A stretch of DNA of 15,617 nucleotides from JBOHTO01 sp050733695 (GCA_050733695.1 JBOHTO010000043.1:1-15617), one strand, 5' to 3'; positions 1-8,281 are shown, counted from the first letter of the stretch. Notes: generated by a model not told the origin, from the letters alone. Numbers and translations are program-made.

Positions 1-1339
1 GCGTCGAGGGATCGATCCCCAGCGCTTCGGCCGCGCGCGACTTGTTGCCGCCCTCGCTCTGCAGCACCCACATTATGTAGGCGCGCTCCACCGCCTCGAG
101 CGTGGGATTCGGCGGCGTCTTCTCCGAGACCAGCGGTACGGCCTCGCGCTCGGTCACACGTTCGGGGAGTGCGGTCACCTCAATCACCTCGCCACCGGTG
201 AGAATCACCGCCCGTTCCAGTGCGTTTTCCAGCTCGCGCACGTTCCCGGGCCAGGCATATTCCTGCAGCTTCTCCAGGGCGCCGGCGCTCAACCGCTTCT
301 GCCCATCCCCGCGCGCCGCCGCCGTACCCGCGAGAAAGTGCTCTGCGAGCAGCGGGATGTCGTCGCGCCTCTCCCTCAATGGCGGGAGGTGCAGCGAGAT
401 CACGTTGAGCCGGTAGAAAAGGTCCGCGCGGAAGTTGCCGCGCGCGATCTCCTCCTCCAGATCGCGATTCGTCGCCGCGATGAGCCTCGTGTCGATGGCA
501 ATGGGCTCGGTCGCCCCAACCGGGATGACCTCGCGATGCTGCAGCACCCGCAGGAGCTTGACCTGCGTCGCGGGCGTCGTCTCGCCGATCTCGTCCAGAA
601 AGAACGTTCCCCCCGCGGCAGCGGTGAACAGACCGGCCTTGTCCTTCACCGCACCGGTGAAGGACCCCTTTACATGCCCGAACAGCTCGCTCTCCAGCAG
701 GCCCTCGGGCAGCGCCCCGCAGTTGATCGACAGGAACAGCGCATCCGCCCGTCCCGACAGGGCGTGGATGTATCCGGCGATGACCTCCTTTCCGGTTCCC
801 GACTCACCCTGCAGCAGCACGGTAGACTCCGTGGGCGCCACGGTCTCGGCCAGTTCGAGTATGTCGCGCCAGCTCTTGCTCCCGCCTATGGGTCGGTCTG
901 CCGACGCGCCCCTGCGCCCCAGCTCCTGCTTGAGCGAGCGGTTCTCGACGCGCAGCATCCGGTGTTCGGCAGCGCGCTTCAGGATCGCGACGAGGTCATC
1001 GTTCCTGAAGGGCTTCTGGATATAGTAGAAGGCGCCCTGGTTCACGGCCTCTATGGCCGATTGCAGGGTGGCCTGCGCCGTCATGAGAATCACCGGCACG
1101 TCGCGGCTCTGCGCACGAGCGGCCTGCAGGACTTCCAGCCCGTTGACGTTGGGCATGCGAACGTCGCTCAGGATGATATCGGGGGCGAGTGCCGCGATCT
1201 GTTCCAGCCCCTGCTTGCCGCCCAGCGCGACGTGCGGACTGAAGCCCTCGTTCTTGAGGAGGATGCGAAGCGAGTCCAGGATGCCGGACTCGTCATCGAT
1301 GATGAGGACGCTGGGCTTCGCGTCTGCGGGCTCGCTCAT
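1..1339 (-). CDS. Sigma-54-dependent response regulator, PilR/NtrC family (C-terminus cut by window edge)
   Basis: Cytoplasmic enhancer-binding activator that, when phosphorylated by its kinase, remodels sigma-54 RNA polymerase. Read on the minus strand it has a receiver domain (about residues 8-120) with acidic residues D15/D16, phospho-acceptor D59, T87 and K109. An AAA+ domain follows, with Walker A GESGTGKE, a sigma-54 contact loop reading GSFTGA (not the commoner GAFTGA), the Walker B region FLDEIGE and the arginine-finger region FRADLFYRLNV. A Fis-type helix-turn-helix begins at GNKSRAAEALGI and is cut at base 1, so only a few residues are missing. The ATG at 1339 overlaps the kinase stop as ATGA and has GGAG six bases upstream, so the pair is translationally coupled. 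GSFTGA and the kinase layout resemble PilR, but the target promoters are not visible. Family call is very sure; PilR orthology is inference. Confidence 0.95.
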   Translation of the reverse strand, partial: MSEPADAKPSVLIIDDESGILDSLRILLKNEGFSPHVALGGKQGLEQIAALAPDIILSDVRMPNVNGLEVLQAARAQSRDVPVILMTAQATLQSAIEAVNQGAFYYIQKPFRNDDLVAILKRAAEHRMLRVENRSLKQELGRRGASADRPIGGSKSWRDILELAETVAPTESTVLLQGESGTGKEVIAGYIHALSGRADALFLSINCGALPEGLLESELFGHVKGSFTGAVKDKAGLFTAAAGGTFFLDEIGETTPATQVKLLRVLQHREVIPVGATEPIAIDTRLIAATNRDLEEEIARGNFRADLFYRLNVISLHLPPLRERRDDIPLLAEHFLAGTAAARGDGQKRLSAGALEKLQEYAWPGNVRELENALERAVILTGGEVIEVTALPERVTEREAVPLVSEKTPPNPTLEAVERAYIMWVLQSEGGNKSRAAEALGIDPST

Positions 1340-3204
1340 TGCTGGCTCCGGATGGGCTGCTGTCCCCTGGGCAGGATGATCGTGAATCGCGTGCCGCGGG
1401 CGCCACCGGCGTCGCCCTCCACGGCGTCGCTGTCGATGAACACAAGACCGTGGTGTGCCTCGATGGCGCGGTGCACGACGGGGAGGCCGAGCCCGCTACC
1501 CCCCTGCTTGGTGGTGAAGAACGGGTCGAAGAGGCGATCGCGAATCTCGGGCGGTATCCCCGGGCCCGAGTCGGTCACGGTGAGCGATATGACCTCGCCA
1601 GGTTCGCGACCGCCGTTTTCGCCGCCGTCGAAGCCCGCTTCGCCCGGAATATCCTCGGCCGGCACGCGCGAGAGCTCGATGTCGATCCGGCCGCCTTCGG
1701 GTGTGGCCTGAACGGCATTGAGTGACAGGTTGAGAACGGCGCGGTGCAGGAGATCTTCATCCCCATCGATGAGAACCGGCTCCGGCGGCGTGCGACACGT
1801 GAGCCGGACACCGGGCTTGAGGTCCGGGTGCGCGAGCGCGAGCGCGGCCGCGCCCTGCGCAAGCACGCCGAGGTCGACCGGTGCGACGCGCGTGACGCGA
1901 ACGCGGGCGAAGTCCAGGAACTCGGAGAGCAGGCGCGAGAGCCGGTCGGACTCGCGCACGATGAGCGCGGCGAGTGTCTGCTCGTCCTCGGTGGCCGCGG
2001 GGATACGCGCGAGCTGCTCAACCGAACTCCTGATCGAGGCGAGCGGATTCCGTATCTCGTGCGCCAGCGATGCGCTGAACTCGGCCACCGCCTCCAGCCG
2101 TTCCGCACGCAGATGCAACGCGCGGAGGCGCTTGGTCTCGGATATGTCCTGGAATATCGCGGTCGCCGTGGTGCGCGCGGGATCCGCCGATTCCTCTGAA
2201 CAGGTCGTCGTCACGCCGATGTCGTGCATGTGGTCGGCAATCCGGATGGTTCCCTCTGCGCGGTTCGTGCGCACGCGGTCGTGCACGCAGCGCTGGAGCG
2301 CGGTGGCCAGCGTTCCGGAGACGAGGGAGATGGCGGCGAGTACAGGTCGTCCGATCGACGCATCGAGGTCGAGACCGAGCAGCGAGCTGGCCGCGGGATT
2401 CGCGTACAGCAGGCGGCCGCCCGTGTCGATGGTGATTATCCCGCTTCGGATGTTGCGCAGGATATCGGCCGCTTCGAGGCGCGCCTTGGCCAGCTCCTCG
2501 GCCAGCGCGAGCTTGCCGATCCCCGCTTCCTGGAGCCGGGCGCCAAGGTATCCGGCAGCTAGCGCGACGGCGCCGAAGACCGCGAGCTGCAACCATACGA
2601 TTCCGGTGGGATCGAAGCCGCTGCCCCATATCGCGTCGGCGAAATAGAGTACATTCCCAAGTGCGGCTATGAGCAGCCCGCCGCCCATGGGAAGCAGCAG
2701 CGAGGCGCTCGCGATCACCAGGATGTACAGGGCAGCGAACTGCGACGCACTCCCGCCGGTGAGGTGAACAACCGTGGTCACGAGCAGGAGGTCGAAGATC
2801 GTCTGCAGGTAGACGAAGGTGCGGCCGAACGTCCTGCGATAGAATTCGGTGTAGGCGATCGAGCCGACGGTAAAGACGGCCGTGGCTGCGAAGGCGAGCG
2901 ACGCGATCAGGGTCTGGGAAGCTGGCGTGCTCTGCCATACGAGCACGGCAGCAGCGAAGATCGCGGTGGCGAGGCAGATCCGCCCGATGTATACCCAGCG
3001 CAGCACCCGCTGGGGCTCGAGCGCCGCACGAATGGCAAGTGTGGCTGCGGGCGTCAGAGTGCGCACGACGTGACGGACAGGGAGCGGGGCCGTTGAGTTG
3101 GAGTGCGCCAGCGATGGCGTTGCGTTGGAGTGCCGGAATGGCGGCGGGACAGGAGATGGACGAGCTACTACCAAAGGAGTTTCCTCTTGGAGGGCGCTGA
3201 ACAT
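1336..3204 (-). CDS. PilS-like membrane sensor histidine kinase
   Basis: Inner-membrane sensor kinase that should phosphorylate the regulator encoded directly downstream. From the ATG at 3204 it has 622 residues. About six hydrophobic helices lie between residues 71 and 221, a PAS domain at about 243-360, and a HisKA domain with the phospho-accepting H382 in SLAHEIRNP. The HATPase domain has an N-box (NLSLNAVQA), G1 box (DSGPGIP), F box (DPFFTTK) and G2 box (GSGLGLP). Six helices followed by PAS-HisKA-HATPase is the PilS layout. The start is uncertain: neither the ATG at 3204 nor the GTG at 3066 has a Shine-Dalgarno sequence. Residues 1-46 are Pro/Ser-rich and overlie a duplicated 10-mer that looks non-coding, and the ATG version would overlap the divergent CorC-like gene by 18 bases. 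The GTG would leave a 120-base promoter gap. Confidence 0.93.
   Translation of the reverse strand: MFSALQEETPLVVARPSPVPPPFRHSNATPSLAHSNSTAPLPVRHVVRTLTPAATLAIRAALEPQRVLRWVYIGRICLATAIFAAAVLVWQSTPASQTLIASLAFAATAVFTVGSIAYTEFYRRTFGRTFVYLQTIFDLLLVTTVVHLTGGSASQFAALYILVIASASLLLPMGGGLLIAALGNVLYFADAIWGSGFDPTGIVWLQLAVFGAVALAAGYLGARLQEAGIGKLALAEELAKARLEAADILRNIRSGIITIDTGGRLLYANPAASSLLGLDLDASIGRPVLAAISLVSGTLATALQRCVHDRVRTNRAEGTIRIADHMHDIGVTTTCSEESADPARTTATAIFQDISETKRLRALHLRAERLEAVAEFSASLAHEIRNPLASIRSSVEQLARIPAATEDEQTLAALIVRESDRLSRLLSEFLDFARVRVTRVAPVDLGVLAQGAAALALAHPDLKPGVRLTCRTPPEPVLIDGDEDLLHRAVLNLSLNAVQATPEGGRIDIELSRVPAEDIPGEAGFDGGENGGREPGEVISLTVTDSGPGIPPEIRDRLFDPFFTTKQGGSGLGLPVVHRAIEAHHGLVFIDSDAVEGDAGGARGTRFTIILPRGQQPIRSQQ
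3097..3133. repeat. Direct repeat in the divergent control region
   Basis: The 10-mer GTTGGAGTGC occurs at 3097-3106 and again at 3124-3133, a spacing of 27 bases. It lies between the two divergent genes if the kinase starts at the GTG at 3066. A pair of direct repeats here could be an operator or simply a local duplication. If the kinase starts at 3204, it is coding and gives a repeated HSN in the protein. Confidence 0.4.
3173..3179 (+). promoter_or_regulatory. Ribosome binding site fixing a TTG start
   Basis: AAAGGAG is a near-complete Shine-Dalgarno sequence seven bases before the TTG at 3187. It is the best ribosome binding site in the window. The in-frame ATG at 3238 has none, so TTG is the preferred start of the CorC-like gene. 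Confidence 0.75.
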
Positions 3205-4557
3205 CTGGGCGGGCTGGACATAGCGTTCCGGCTCGGGATGGTCTTTCTGCTCGTATTTGCGAACGGCTTCATGGTTGCCGCCGAGTTCGCGCTGGTTGGC
3301 GCGCGGCGGAGCCGGATCGAGCAGATGGCGGCGGACGGTGTGGCCGGCGCCAGGACGGTGGAGAGCGCGCTGCAGCACATCGACCGCTACATCTCGGCGA
3401 CGCAGCTCGGAATCACGCTCGCGTCGCTGGGACTCGGCTGGATCGGCGAGCCGGCGCTCGCGGCGCTCGTCGACCTCCTCTTCGCCTCGCTGGGGATGCC
3501 GCTGTCACAGGGAGCTGCGCACAGCGTGGCCGCGATCGTCACGGCGTTCAGCATAATCACGTTCCTGCACATCGTCCTCGGCGAGCTCGCCCCGAAGTCC
3601 ATGGCCCTCATAGCACCGGAGAAGGTGAGCATCGCCGTCACGCGCCCGCTCATGATCTTCGCCTGGGTGATGAGCCCGGGCATCTGGGTGCTCAACGGGA
3701 CGGCCAATGCGCTGCTTCGGCTGTTCGGAATCCAGCCCGCGACGGAAGCCAGCCGCGTGCATTCGCCCGAGGAGCTGCGGCTCCTCGTTGTGCAATCGCG
3801 CGACCACGGCGCGCTCGAATCGACGCCGAGCGAGTTCATCGCAGGGGTGTTCGACTTCCAGGAGAAGCGCGCGCGCGACGTGATGCGCCCGCGCACGGAG
3901 GTCGTGGCCATTCCGTTCGAGGCCTCCGAGGAGGAGGTCTGGACGCTCATGCGCCGCGAGCGGTATTCCCGCTACCCCGTGTACCGCGAATCGATGGACG
4001 ATGTCGAAGGTGTCTTCCTCGCCAAGGACCTCTGGCTCGCCGAGAAGGGGAAGCCATTCGTATTCGCCGATCTCGTGCGGCCCGCGCTGTATATCCCCGA
4101 CAGCAGGCTGGCTGGCCGTGTTTACGACGACCTGCGCAGGACGCGGGCTCACATGGCGGTCGTGCTCGACGAGTACGGCGGGACGGCAGGCATCATCACG
4201 ATGGAGGACCTGATCGAGGAGGTGATGGGTGACATCGCTGATGAGTATGACATCGCGACCCGCACGTCCATCGAGACAGACGGAGTGCTCGAGCTGGCGG
4301 GATCGCTCTCGCTCATAGACGTCCGCTCCGACTACCGGCTGCGTATTCCGGAAGGCGAGTGGACCACGCTTGGCGGCTACGCTTTCTCACGCCTCGGACG
4401 CCTCCCGAAAATAGGGGACCGGGTGTCCTTCCCCGGGGGCGAGCTGGAGGTCGTCGCGATGGACGGCAGGCGCGTGGCGGGACTGCGTGTGCACCGCGTT
4501 GCAGCGGAGAGCGGGGCGGGCGCGGCACGGGGTAACGGGGGGGGGAGGGGGGCGTGA
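3187..4557 (+). CDS. CNNM/CorC-family membrane protein (hemolysin-C-like, CBS domains)
   Basis: Integral membrane protein of the CNNM/CorC family, which is linked to magnesium/cobalt transport or efflux; the old name 'hemolysin' is historical. From the TTG start it has 456 residues, the usual length. An N-terminal CNNM (DUF21) domain has hydrophobic segments at about 18-40, 75-100, 110-130 and 145-175, and carries the conserved GELAPK motif at 132-137. A CBS-domain pair spans about 230-345, including VMRPRTEV and the LDEYGGTAG stretch typical of this family. A CorC/HlyC C-terminal domain covers about 365-445. The extreme C-terminus is a Gly/Arg tail encoded by a poly-G run. The gene is divergent from the kinase, and arfB follows after 48 bases, probably in the same transcript. 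Substrate specificity cannot be read from sequence. Confidence 0.93.
   Translation: MEGAEHLGGLDIAFRLGMVFLLVFANGFMVAAEFALVGARRSRIEQMAADGVAGARTVESALQHIDRYISATQLGITLASLGLGWIGEPALAALVDLLFASLGMPLSQGAAHSVAAIVTAFSIITFLHIVLGELAPKSMALIAPEKVSIAVTRPLMIFAWVMSPGIWVLNGTANALLRLFGIQPATEASRVHSPEELRLLVVQSRDHGALESTPSEFIAGVFDFQEKRARDVMRPRTEVVAIPFEASEEEVWTLMRRERYSRYPVYRESMDDVEGVFLAKDLWLAEKGKPFVFADLVRPALYIPDSRLAGRVYDDLRRTRAHMAVVLDEYGGTAGIITMEDLIEEVMGDIADEYDIATRTSIETDGVLELAGSLSLIDVRSDYRLRIPEGEWTTLGGYAFSRLGRLPKIGDRVSFPGGELEVVAMDGRRVAGLRVHRVAAESGAGAARGNGGGRGA
4537..4552 (+). repeat. Poly-G tract (G9-A-G6) at the 3' end of the CorC-like gene
   Basis: A run of nine G, one A and six G encodes the last Gly/Arg residues of the CorC-like protein, two codons before its stop. 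A one-base slip would change only the last few residues and move the stop a short way downstream, so it is unlikely to switch the gene off. It is also a place where sequencing or assembly errors are likely. Confidence 0.7.
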
Positions 4558-4605
4558 TGGGCGCGGCCGGTTGGGCCGGCTGAAACTGCCGGATCACTGG
4601 CGCCG

Positions 4606-5025
4606 ATGCTTGTCGTGAACGGGGCGGTCTCCATCCCTGACCGGGAGCTCGAGGTGCGTGCGACGCGCGCGGGTGGTCCCGGCGGACAGCATGTGAACAA
4701 GTCGTCGACCAGGATCGAACTGCGCTGGAACGTGCTGCGAACCGAGGCGCTGAGCGCGGAGCAGCGCGCGCGGGCTCGGGAGAAGCTGGGCGCGCGCGTG
4801 GATGGTGAGGGGTATGTGCGCATAGTCGCGGCGGAGAGCCGCAGCCAGTTCCGCAACCGCGAGCGGGCGGAGGCGCGCCTCGCGGCATTGCTGCGCGACG
4901 CGCTCGCGGTGCCAAGGGCGCGGCGGAAGACGCGGCCGCGACGGGCCGTGCTCGAGGCCCGGCTGCGCGAGAAGAAGAAACGGTCGGAGAAGAAGGCCGA
5001 ACGGAGACGCGCGCCGGAGGAGTGA
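4606..5025 (+). CDS. arfB: Peptidyl-tRNA hydrolase ArfB (YaeJ/ICT1-like ribosome rescue factor)
   Basis: Releases the nascent chain from ribosomes stalled on non-stop mRNA by hydrolysing peptidyl-tRNA. The 139-residue length matches the family. The N-terminus LVVNGAVSIPDRELEV is the standard ArfB opening and fixes the ATG. The catalytic motif GGQ is at residues 26-28 within RAGGPGGQHVNKSST, the family signature. The C-terminus from about residue 105 is a Lys/Arg-rich tail (RLREKKKRSEKKAERRR), which in ArfB enters the empty mRNA channel. It differs from RF1/RF2 by lacking their codon-recognition domains. It lies 48 bases after the CorC-like gene on the same strand with no convincing terminator between, so co-transcription is likely. 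No clear Shine-Dalgarno sequence precedes the ATG. Confidence 0.94.
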   Translation: MLVVNGAVSIPDRELEVRATRAGGPGGQHVNKSSTRIELRWNVLRTEALSAEQRARAREKLGARVDGEGYVRIVAAESRSQFRNRERAEARLAALLRDALAVPRARRKTRPRRAVLEARLREKKKRSEKKAERRRAPEE

Positions 5026-5052
5026 ACGGCGTTTGCGCGGTTGAACACACAT

Positions 5053-5080
5053 TGGGTTCCCGGTTCGGCGGGAATGACGA
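5053..5080 (+). repeat. Palindromic intergenic repeat, copy a
   Basis: A ~28-bp imperfect palindrome of the form TGG-(A/T)TCCCCG-loop-CGGGAATGAC. This copy has matching CCCG and CGGG arms and ends GGAATGACGA. It lies just after arfB in the gap before the large secreted protein gene. Confidence 0.7.
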
Positions 5081-5083
5081 CGC

Positions 5084-5110
5084 TGGGGATTCCCACTCTG
5101 GCGGGAACGA
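5084..5110 (+). repeat. Palindromic intergenic repeat, copy b
   Basis: A second, more diverged copy in the same orientation, with a TGGGGATTCCC left arm and a CGGGAACGA right arm, three bases after copy a. Together the two copies fill much of the 162-base gap before the next gene. Confidence 0.6.
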
Positions 5111-5187
5111 GGGGACCGTCCGCCGCGGTCGGCACACGGCTTGCCCGTTCGTTCATCAAACCAAGTCAATGGCAAAGCCGAGGCGAC

Positions 5188-8100
5188 ATGACACCCCTTA
5201 CTCCGTCCGTCCGTTGCGCGCGCAGGTCACTCCTGCCCGTACTCGCGGCCCTTCTGCTTGCGCCAGCGCCGCCCGCGCTCGAAGCGCAGTACTTCGGCCG
5301 TAACAAGGTCCAGTACGAGGACTTCGATTGGCAGGTGCTGGAGACCGAACACTTCGACATCCACTTCTATGCGAGCGAGAGGGTCGCGACCGAGGATGCC
5401 GCGCGGATGGCCGAACGGTGGTACGCCCGGCTCAGCGCGGAGATCAGGCACGAATTCGCGAGCAAACCGCTCGTGCTGTACGCCGACCACCCCGACTTCC
5501 AGCAGACCAACGTCATCGGTGGCCTGATCAGCCAGGGAACAGGGGGCGTGACGGAGGGGCTCAAGACCCGCGTGGTCATGCCCTTCACCGGCATCTATGC
5601 AACATTCGATCACGTGCTCGGCCACGAGCTCGTGCATGCATTCCAGTACGACATAGCCGGGAAGCCGGAGGCGGGCGGGCTCGCCGCGCTGGGACGGCTG
5701 CCGCTCTGGGCAATCGAGGGGATGGCGGAATACCTCAGCGTGGGAAGGGTGGATCCGCACACGGCCATGTGGCTGCGCGACGCGGCGGTGCGCGAGGACC
5801 TGCCCACAATCGAGCAGCTCACGAAGGACTCGCGCTACTTCCCGTACCGCTACGGTCAGGCACTGTGGGCGTACGTCGGCGGGCGCTGGGGTGATGCCGC
5901 CGTGCCGCTCGTGTTCCGCATGTCGCTGCGCTACGGCTTCGAGGATGCCATCCGCAGGGTTCTGGATACTTCGGGAGACAGCCTCTCGGCGGACTGGAAG
6001 GAGTCGATCCTGGAGACGTACCAGCCGCTGATCGCGGGACGCACGACCGTCGAGGCGCTCGGCGCTCCCATCCTGGGTGACGTGGACGAGCCCGGGCAGA
6101 TGAACATCTCCCCGATAATAAGCCCCGACGGGCGTTACGTGGCCTTCTACTCGAGTCGTGGTCTCTTCTCGGTGAATCTCTATGTCGCCGACGCGGCGAC
6201 GGGCGAAGTGATCGAGGAGCTTGCCACACCGCAGACCGACGCCCACTTCGACGCGCTCAGCTTCATCTACTCGGCCGGCACCTGGTCACCCGACGGGCGG
6301 CAGTTTGCCTTCACGGTGTTCGCGGACGGGGACAATCAACTGGCCATTCTGGATGTCGACTCGCGCGACGTGGATCGCAGGATCTCCGTGCGCGGCGTGG
6401 GTGCGATCACGGACCCGGTGTGGAGTCCCGACGGCAGGAGGATCGCGTTCTCCGGCACGTCGGGCGGGCTGAGCGACCTGTACGTGCTCGACCTCGAGAC
6501 CGACGCGGTTCGCCAGCTCACGGCGGACAAGTATGCCGATCTGCAGCCGAACTGGTCGCCGGACGGCCGCACGCTGGTTTTCTCGACGGATCGCGGCCCG
6601 GGGACCGACTTTGATCGGCTCACATTCGCCGAGCTTCGACTGGCGACGCTGGACACCGAGTCGGGCGCGATACGAGTGCTGCCGTCGTTCGAAGGTGCGA
6701 AGCACATCAACCCGGTGCATTCGCCCGACGGCGACGACATCTACTTCATCTCCGACCGTGGTGGCTTCAGCGACATCTACCGTCTCTCGCTCGCCAGCGG
6801 CGAGGTTTTCCGCGTGACCGAACTCGCAACCGGAGTGAGCGGGATCACGGCCGTATCGCCCGCGCTCTCGGTTGCCAACAACACGGGGCGGCTCATGTTC
6901 TCCGTGTTCACCAACGGCGGCTACGCGGTGTACGCGCTGGAGGAGTCGGAAGCGCAGGGCGCGCCACTGTCGCAGCTTCCGGTGTCGGTCGCGGCGGGCG
7001 GCATTCTGCCGCCAGTAGACGCGCTCGATGAGAGTTTTGTCGCGAGTTATCTGAACGACCCGCTGACGGGACTTCCGGGGGAGCGGCGCGAATTCACGGT
7101 GAGCGACTACGATCCGTCGTTCCGTCTGGACTACATTGGCGGACAGGCCGTGGCGGGGGCTGGAACGCAGTTCGGCGCTGCGGTGGGTGGGGGTGTGTCC
7201 GCGTTCTTCAGCGACATGCTGGGCAACCAGGTGATCGGCGCGACTCTGATCACGGGCGGGGGATTCAAGGATATCGGGGGGCAGGTCGTCTACCATAATC
7301 TCGGACAGCGGTGGAACTGGGGTGCGGGTGCCGCCCACATCCCCTATCTGACCGGGCGCGCCTTCTACGGACCGGATCCGGACAATCCCGGCCTGTTCCG
7401 ATACGAACAGCAGCTCTTCCGCATCTTCGTGGATCAGGTATCGCTGCTCTCGCAGTACCCTCTTTCGACGACACGCCGCTTCGAGGCAAACATCGGCTTC
7501 ACCCATCTCTCGTACGACTTCGAATCGCAGGCGCTCCTGGTGAACCAGTTTGGCCAGGTGGTGGCGGAGGAGCGGCAGGATCTCAATGCGCCACCGGCCA
7601 TCGACTACGGCGAGGCGTCGGGTGCCTTCGTGGGAGACAACTCGTTCTTCGGCTTCACGTCGCCGGTCGCGGGCGGGCGCTATCGTTTCGAGCTGTCGCA
7701 GACGGTGGGGTCGCTCAACTTCCAGACGGCGCTCGCGGACTACCGCAAGTATTTCTTCTTCCGGCCAATCACTCTCGCCTTCCGCGGAATGCACTACGGC
7801 CGTTACGGAAGCGACGCCAACAGCGAACAGCTCCGGCCGTTGTATCTGGGTTACGAGACGCTGCTCCGCGGCTACGCCATCGAGTCCTTCGAGGCGTCCG
7901 AATGCACCGACACGGGATCCAGCAACGAGTGCCCGGAGTTCGACCGTCTCATCGGTGACAGGATCGCAATCGCGGGCGCGGAGCTGCGCATCCCGCTGCT
8001 TGGGCCCGACATTCTCGCGCTGATCGACTTCCCTTATCTGCCGCTCGAAGTGTCTCCATTCTTCGACGCCGGTGTTGCGTGGGCCGAGAACGAGACCGTC

Positions 8101-8271
8101 GACTTCCGCTTCGACCGCAACACGGCGGACCGTGTACCGGTGTTCAGTACCGGCGTCAGTGCCCGCGCGAATCTACTGGGGTACATCATCCTCGAAGCGT
8201 ACTACGCCTATCCCTTCCAGCGACCGGAGCGGGGATGGCACTTCGGGTTCAACCTGTCACCGGGCTGGTAG
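5188..8271 (+). CDS. Exported zinc-peptidase-like / beta-propeller / Omp85-like barrel fusion protein
   Basis: Predicted outer-membrane protein of 1027 residues. The ATG at 5188 has GAGG four bases upstream and opens a clear signal peptide (RCARRS, then a Leu/Ala core) with likely cleavage after LEA-33, leaving a mature QYFGRNK terminus. Residues about 40-280 hold a gluzincin-type site: HELVH at 146-150 and EGMAEY at 177-182, where E177 would be the third zinc ligand. Five SPDGR-type propeller (PD40/TolB) repeats start at residues 312, 367, 413, 457 and 512. From about 640 the sequence alternates aromatic and small residues like a beta-barrel. It contains LLRGY at 892-896, matching the (V/L)RG(F/Y) motif of Omp85 loop 6, and ends in an aromatic W. 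Two cysteines (906, 915) after that motif could form a loop disulfide. Domain calls are by motif; the substrate is unknown. Confidence 0.88.
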   Translation: MTPLTPSVRCARRSLLPVLAALLLAPAPPALEAQYFGRNKVQYEDFDWQVLETEHFDIHFYASERVATEDAARMAERWYARLSAEIRHEFASKPLVLYADHPDFQQTNVIGGLISQGTGGVTEGLKTRVVMPFTGIYATFDHVLGHELVHAFQYDIAGKPEAGGLAALGRLPLWAIEGMAEYLSVGRVDPHTAMWLRDAAVREDLPTIEQLTKDSRYFPYRYGQALWAYVGGRWGDAAVPLVFRMSLRYGFEDAIRRVLDTSGDSLSADWKESILETYQPLIAGRTTVEALGAPILGDVDEPGQMNISPIISPDGRYVAFYSSRGLFSVNLYVADAATGEVIEELATPQTDAHFDALSFIYSAGTWSPDGRQFAFTVFADGDNQLAILDVDSRDVDRRISVRGVGAITDPVWSPDGRRIAFSGTSGGLSDLYVLDLETDAVRQLTADKYADLQPNWSPDGRTLVFSTDRGPGTDFDRLTFAELRLATLDTESGAIRVLPSFEGAKHINPVHSPDGDDIYFISDRGGFSDIYRLSLASGEVFRVTELATGVSGITAVSPALSVANNTGRLMFSVFTNGGYAVYALEESEAQGAPLSQLPVSVAAGGILPPVDALDESFVASYLNDPLTGLPGERREFTVSDYDPSFRLDYIGGQAVAGAGTQFGAAVGGGVSAFFSDMLGNQVIGATLITGGGFKDIGGQVVYHNLGQRWNWGAGAAHIPYLTGRAFYGPDPDNPGLFRYEQQLFRIFVDQVSLLSQYPLSTTRRFEANIGFTHLSYDFESQALLVNQFGQVVAEERQDLNAPPAIDYGEASGAFVGDNSFFGFTSPVAGGRYRFELSQTVGSLNFQTALADYRKYFFFRPITLAFRGMHYGRYGSDANSEQLRPLYLGYETLLRGYAIESFEASECTDTGSSNECPEFDRLIGDRIAIAGAELRIPLLGPDILALIDFPYLPLEVSPFFDAGVAWAENETVDFRFDRNTADRVPVFSTGVSARANLLGYIILEAYYAYPFQRPERGWHFGFNLSPGW

Positions 8272-8281
8272 GCGGCGGCGC

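Noticed and set aside
338..1711. 457-codon plus-strand open frame opposite the regulator and kinase
   Set aside because: It crosses the overlap of two well-supported minus-strand genes and shows no domain; high GC removes stop codons from opposite frames.
4566..4580. GCCGG/CCGGC hairpin after the CorC-like gene as a terminator
   Set aside because: Only five base pairs, no U-tract, and arfB follows after a short gap in the same direction.
5041..5187. N-terminal extension of the secreted protein from a TTG at 5041
   Set aside because: The extra 49 residues are encoded by two copies of the palindromic repeat and would bury the signal peptide; the ATG at 5188 has a ribosome binding site.
6286..7794. 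502-codon minus-strand open frame inside the large secreted protein gene
   Set aside because: Antisense to the propeller and barrel regions; Arg/His-rich with no motif.
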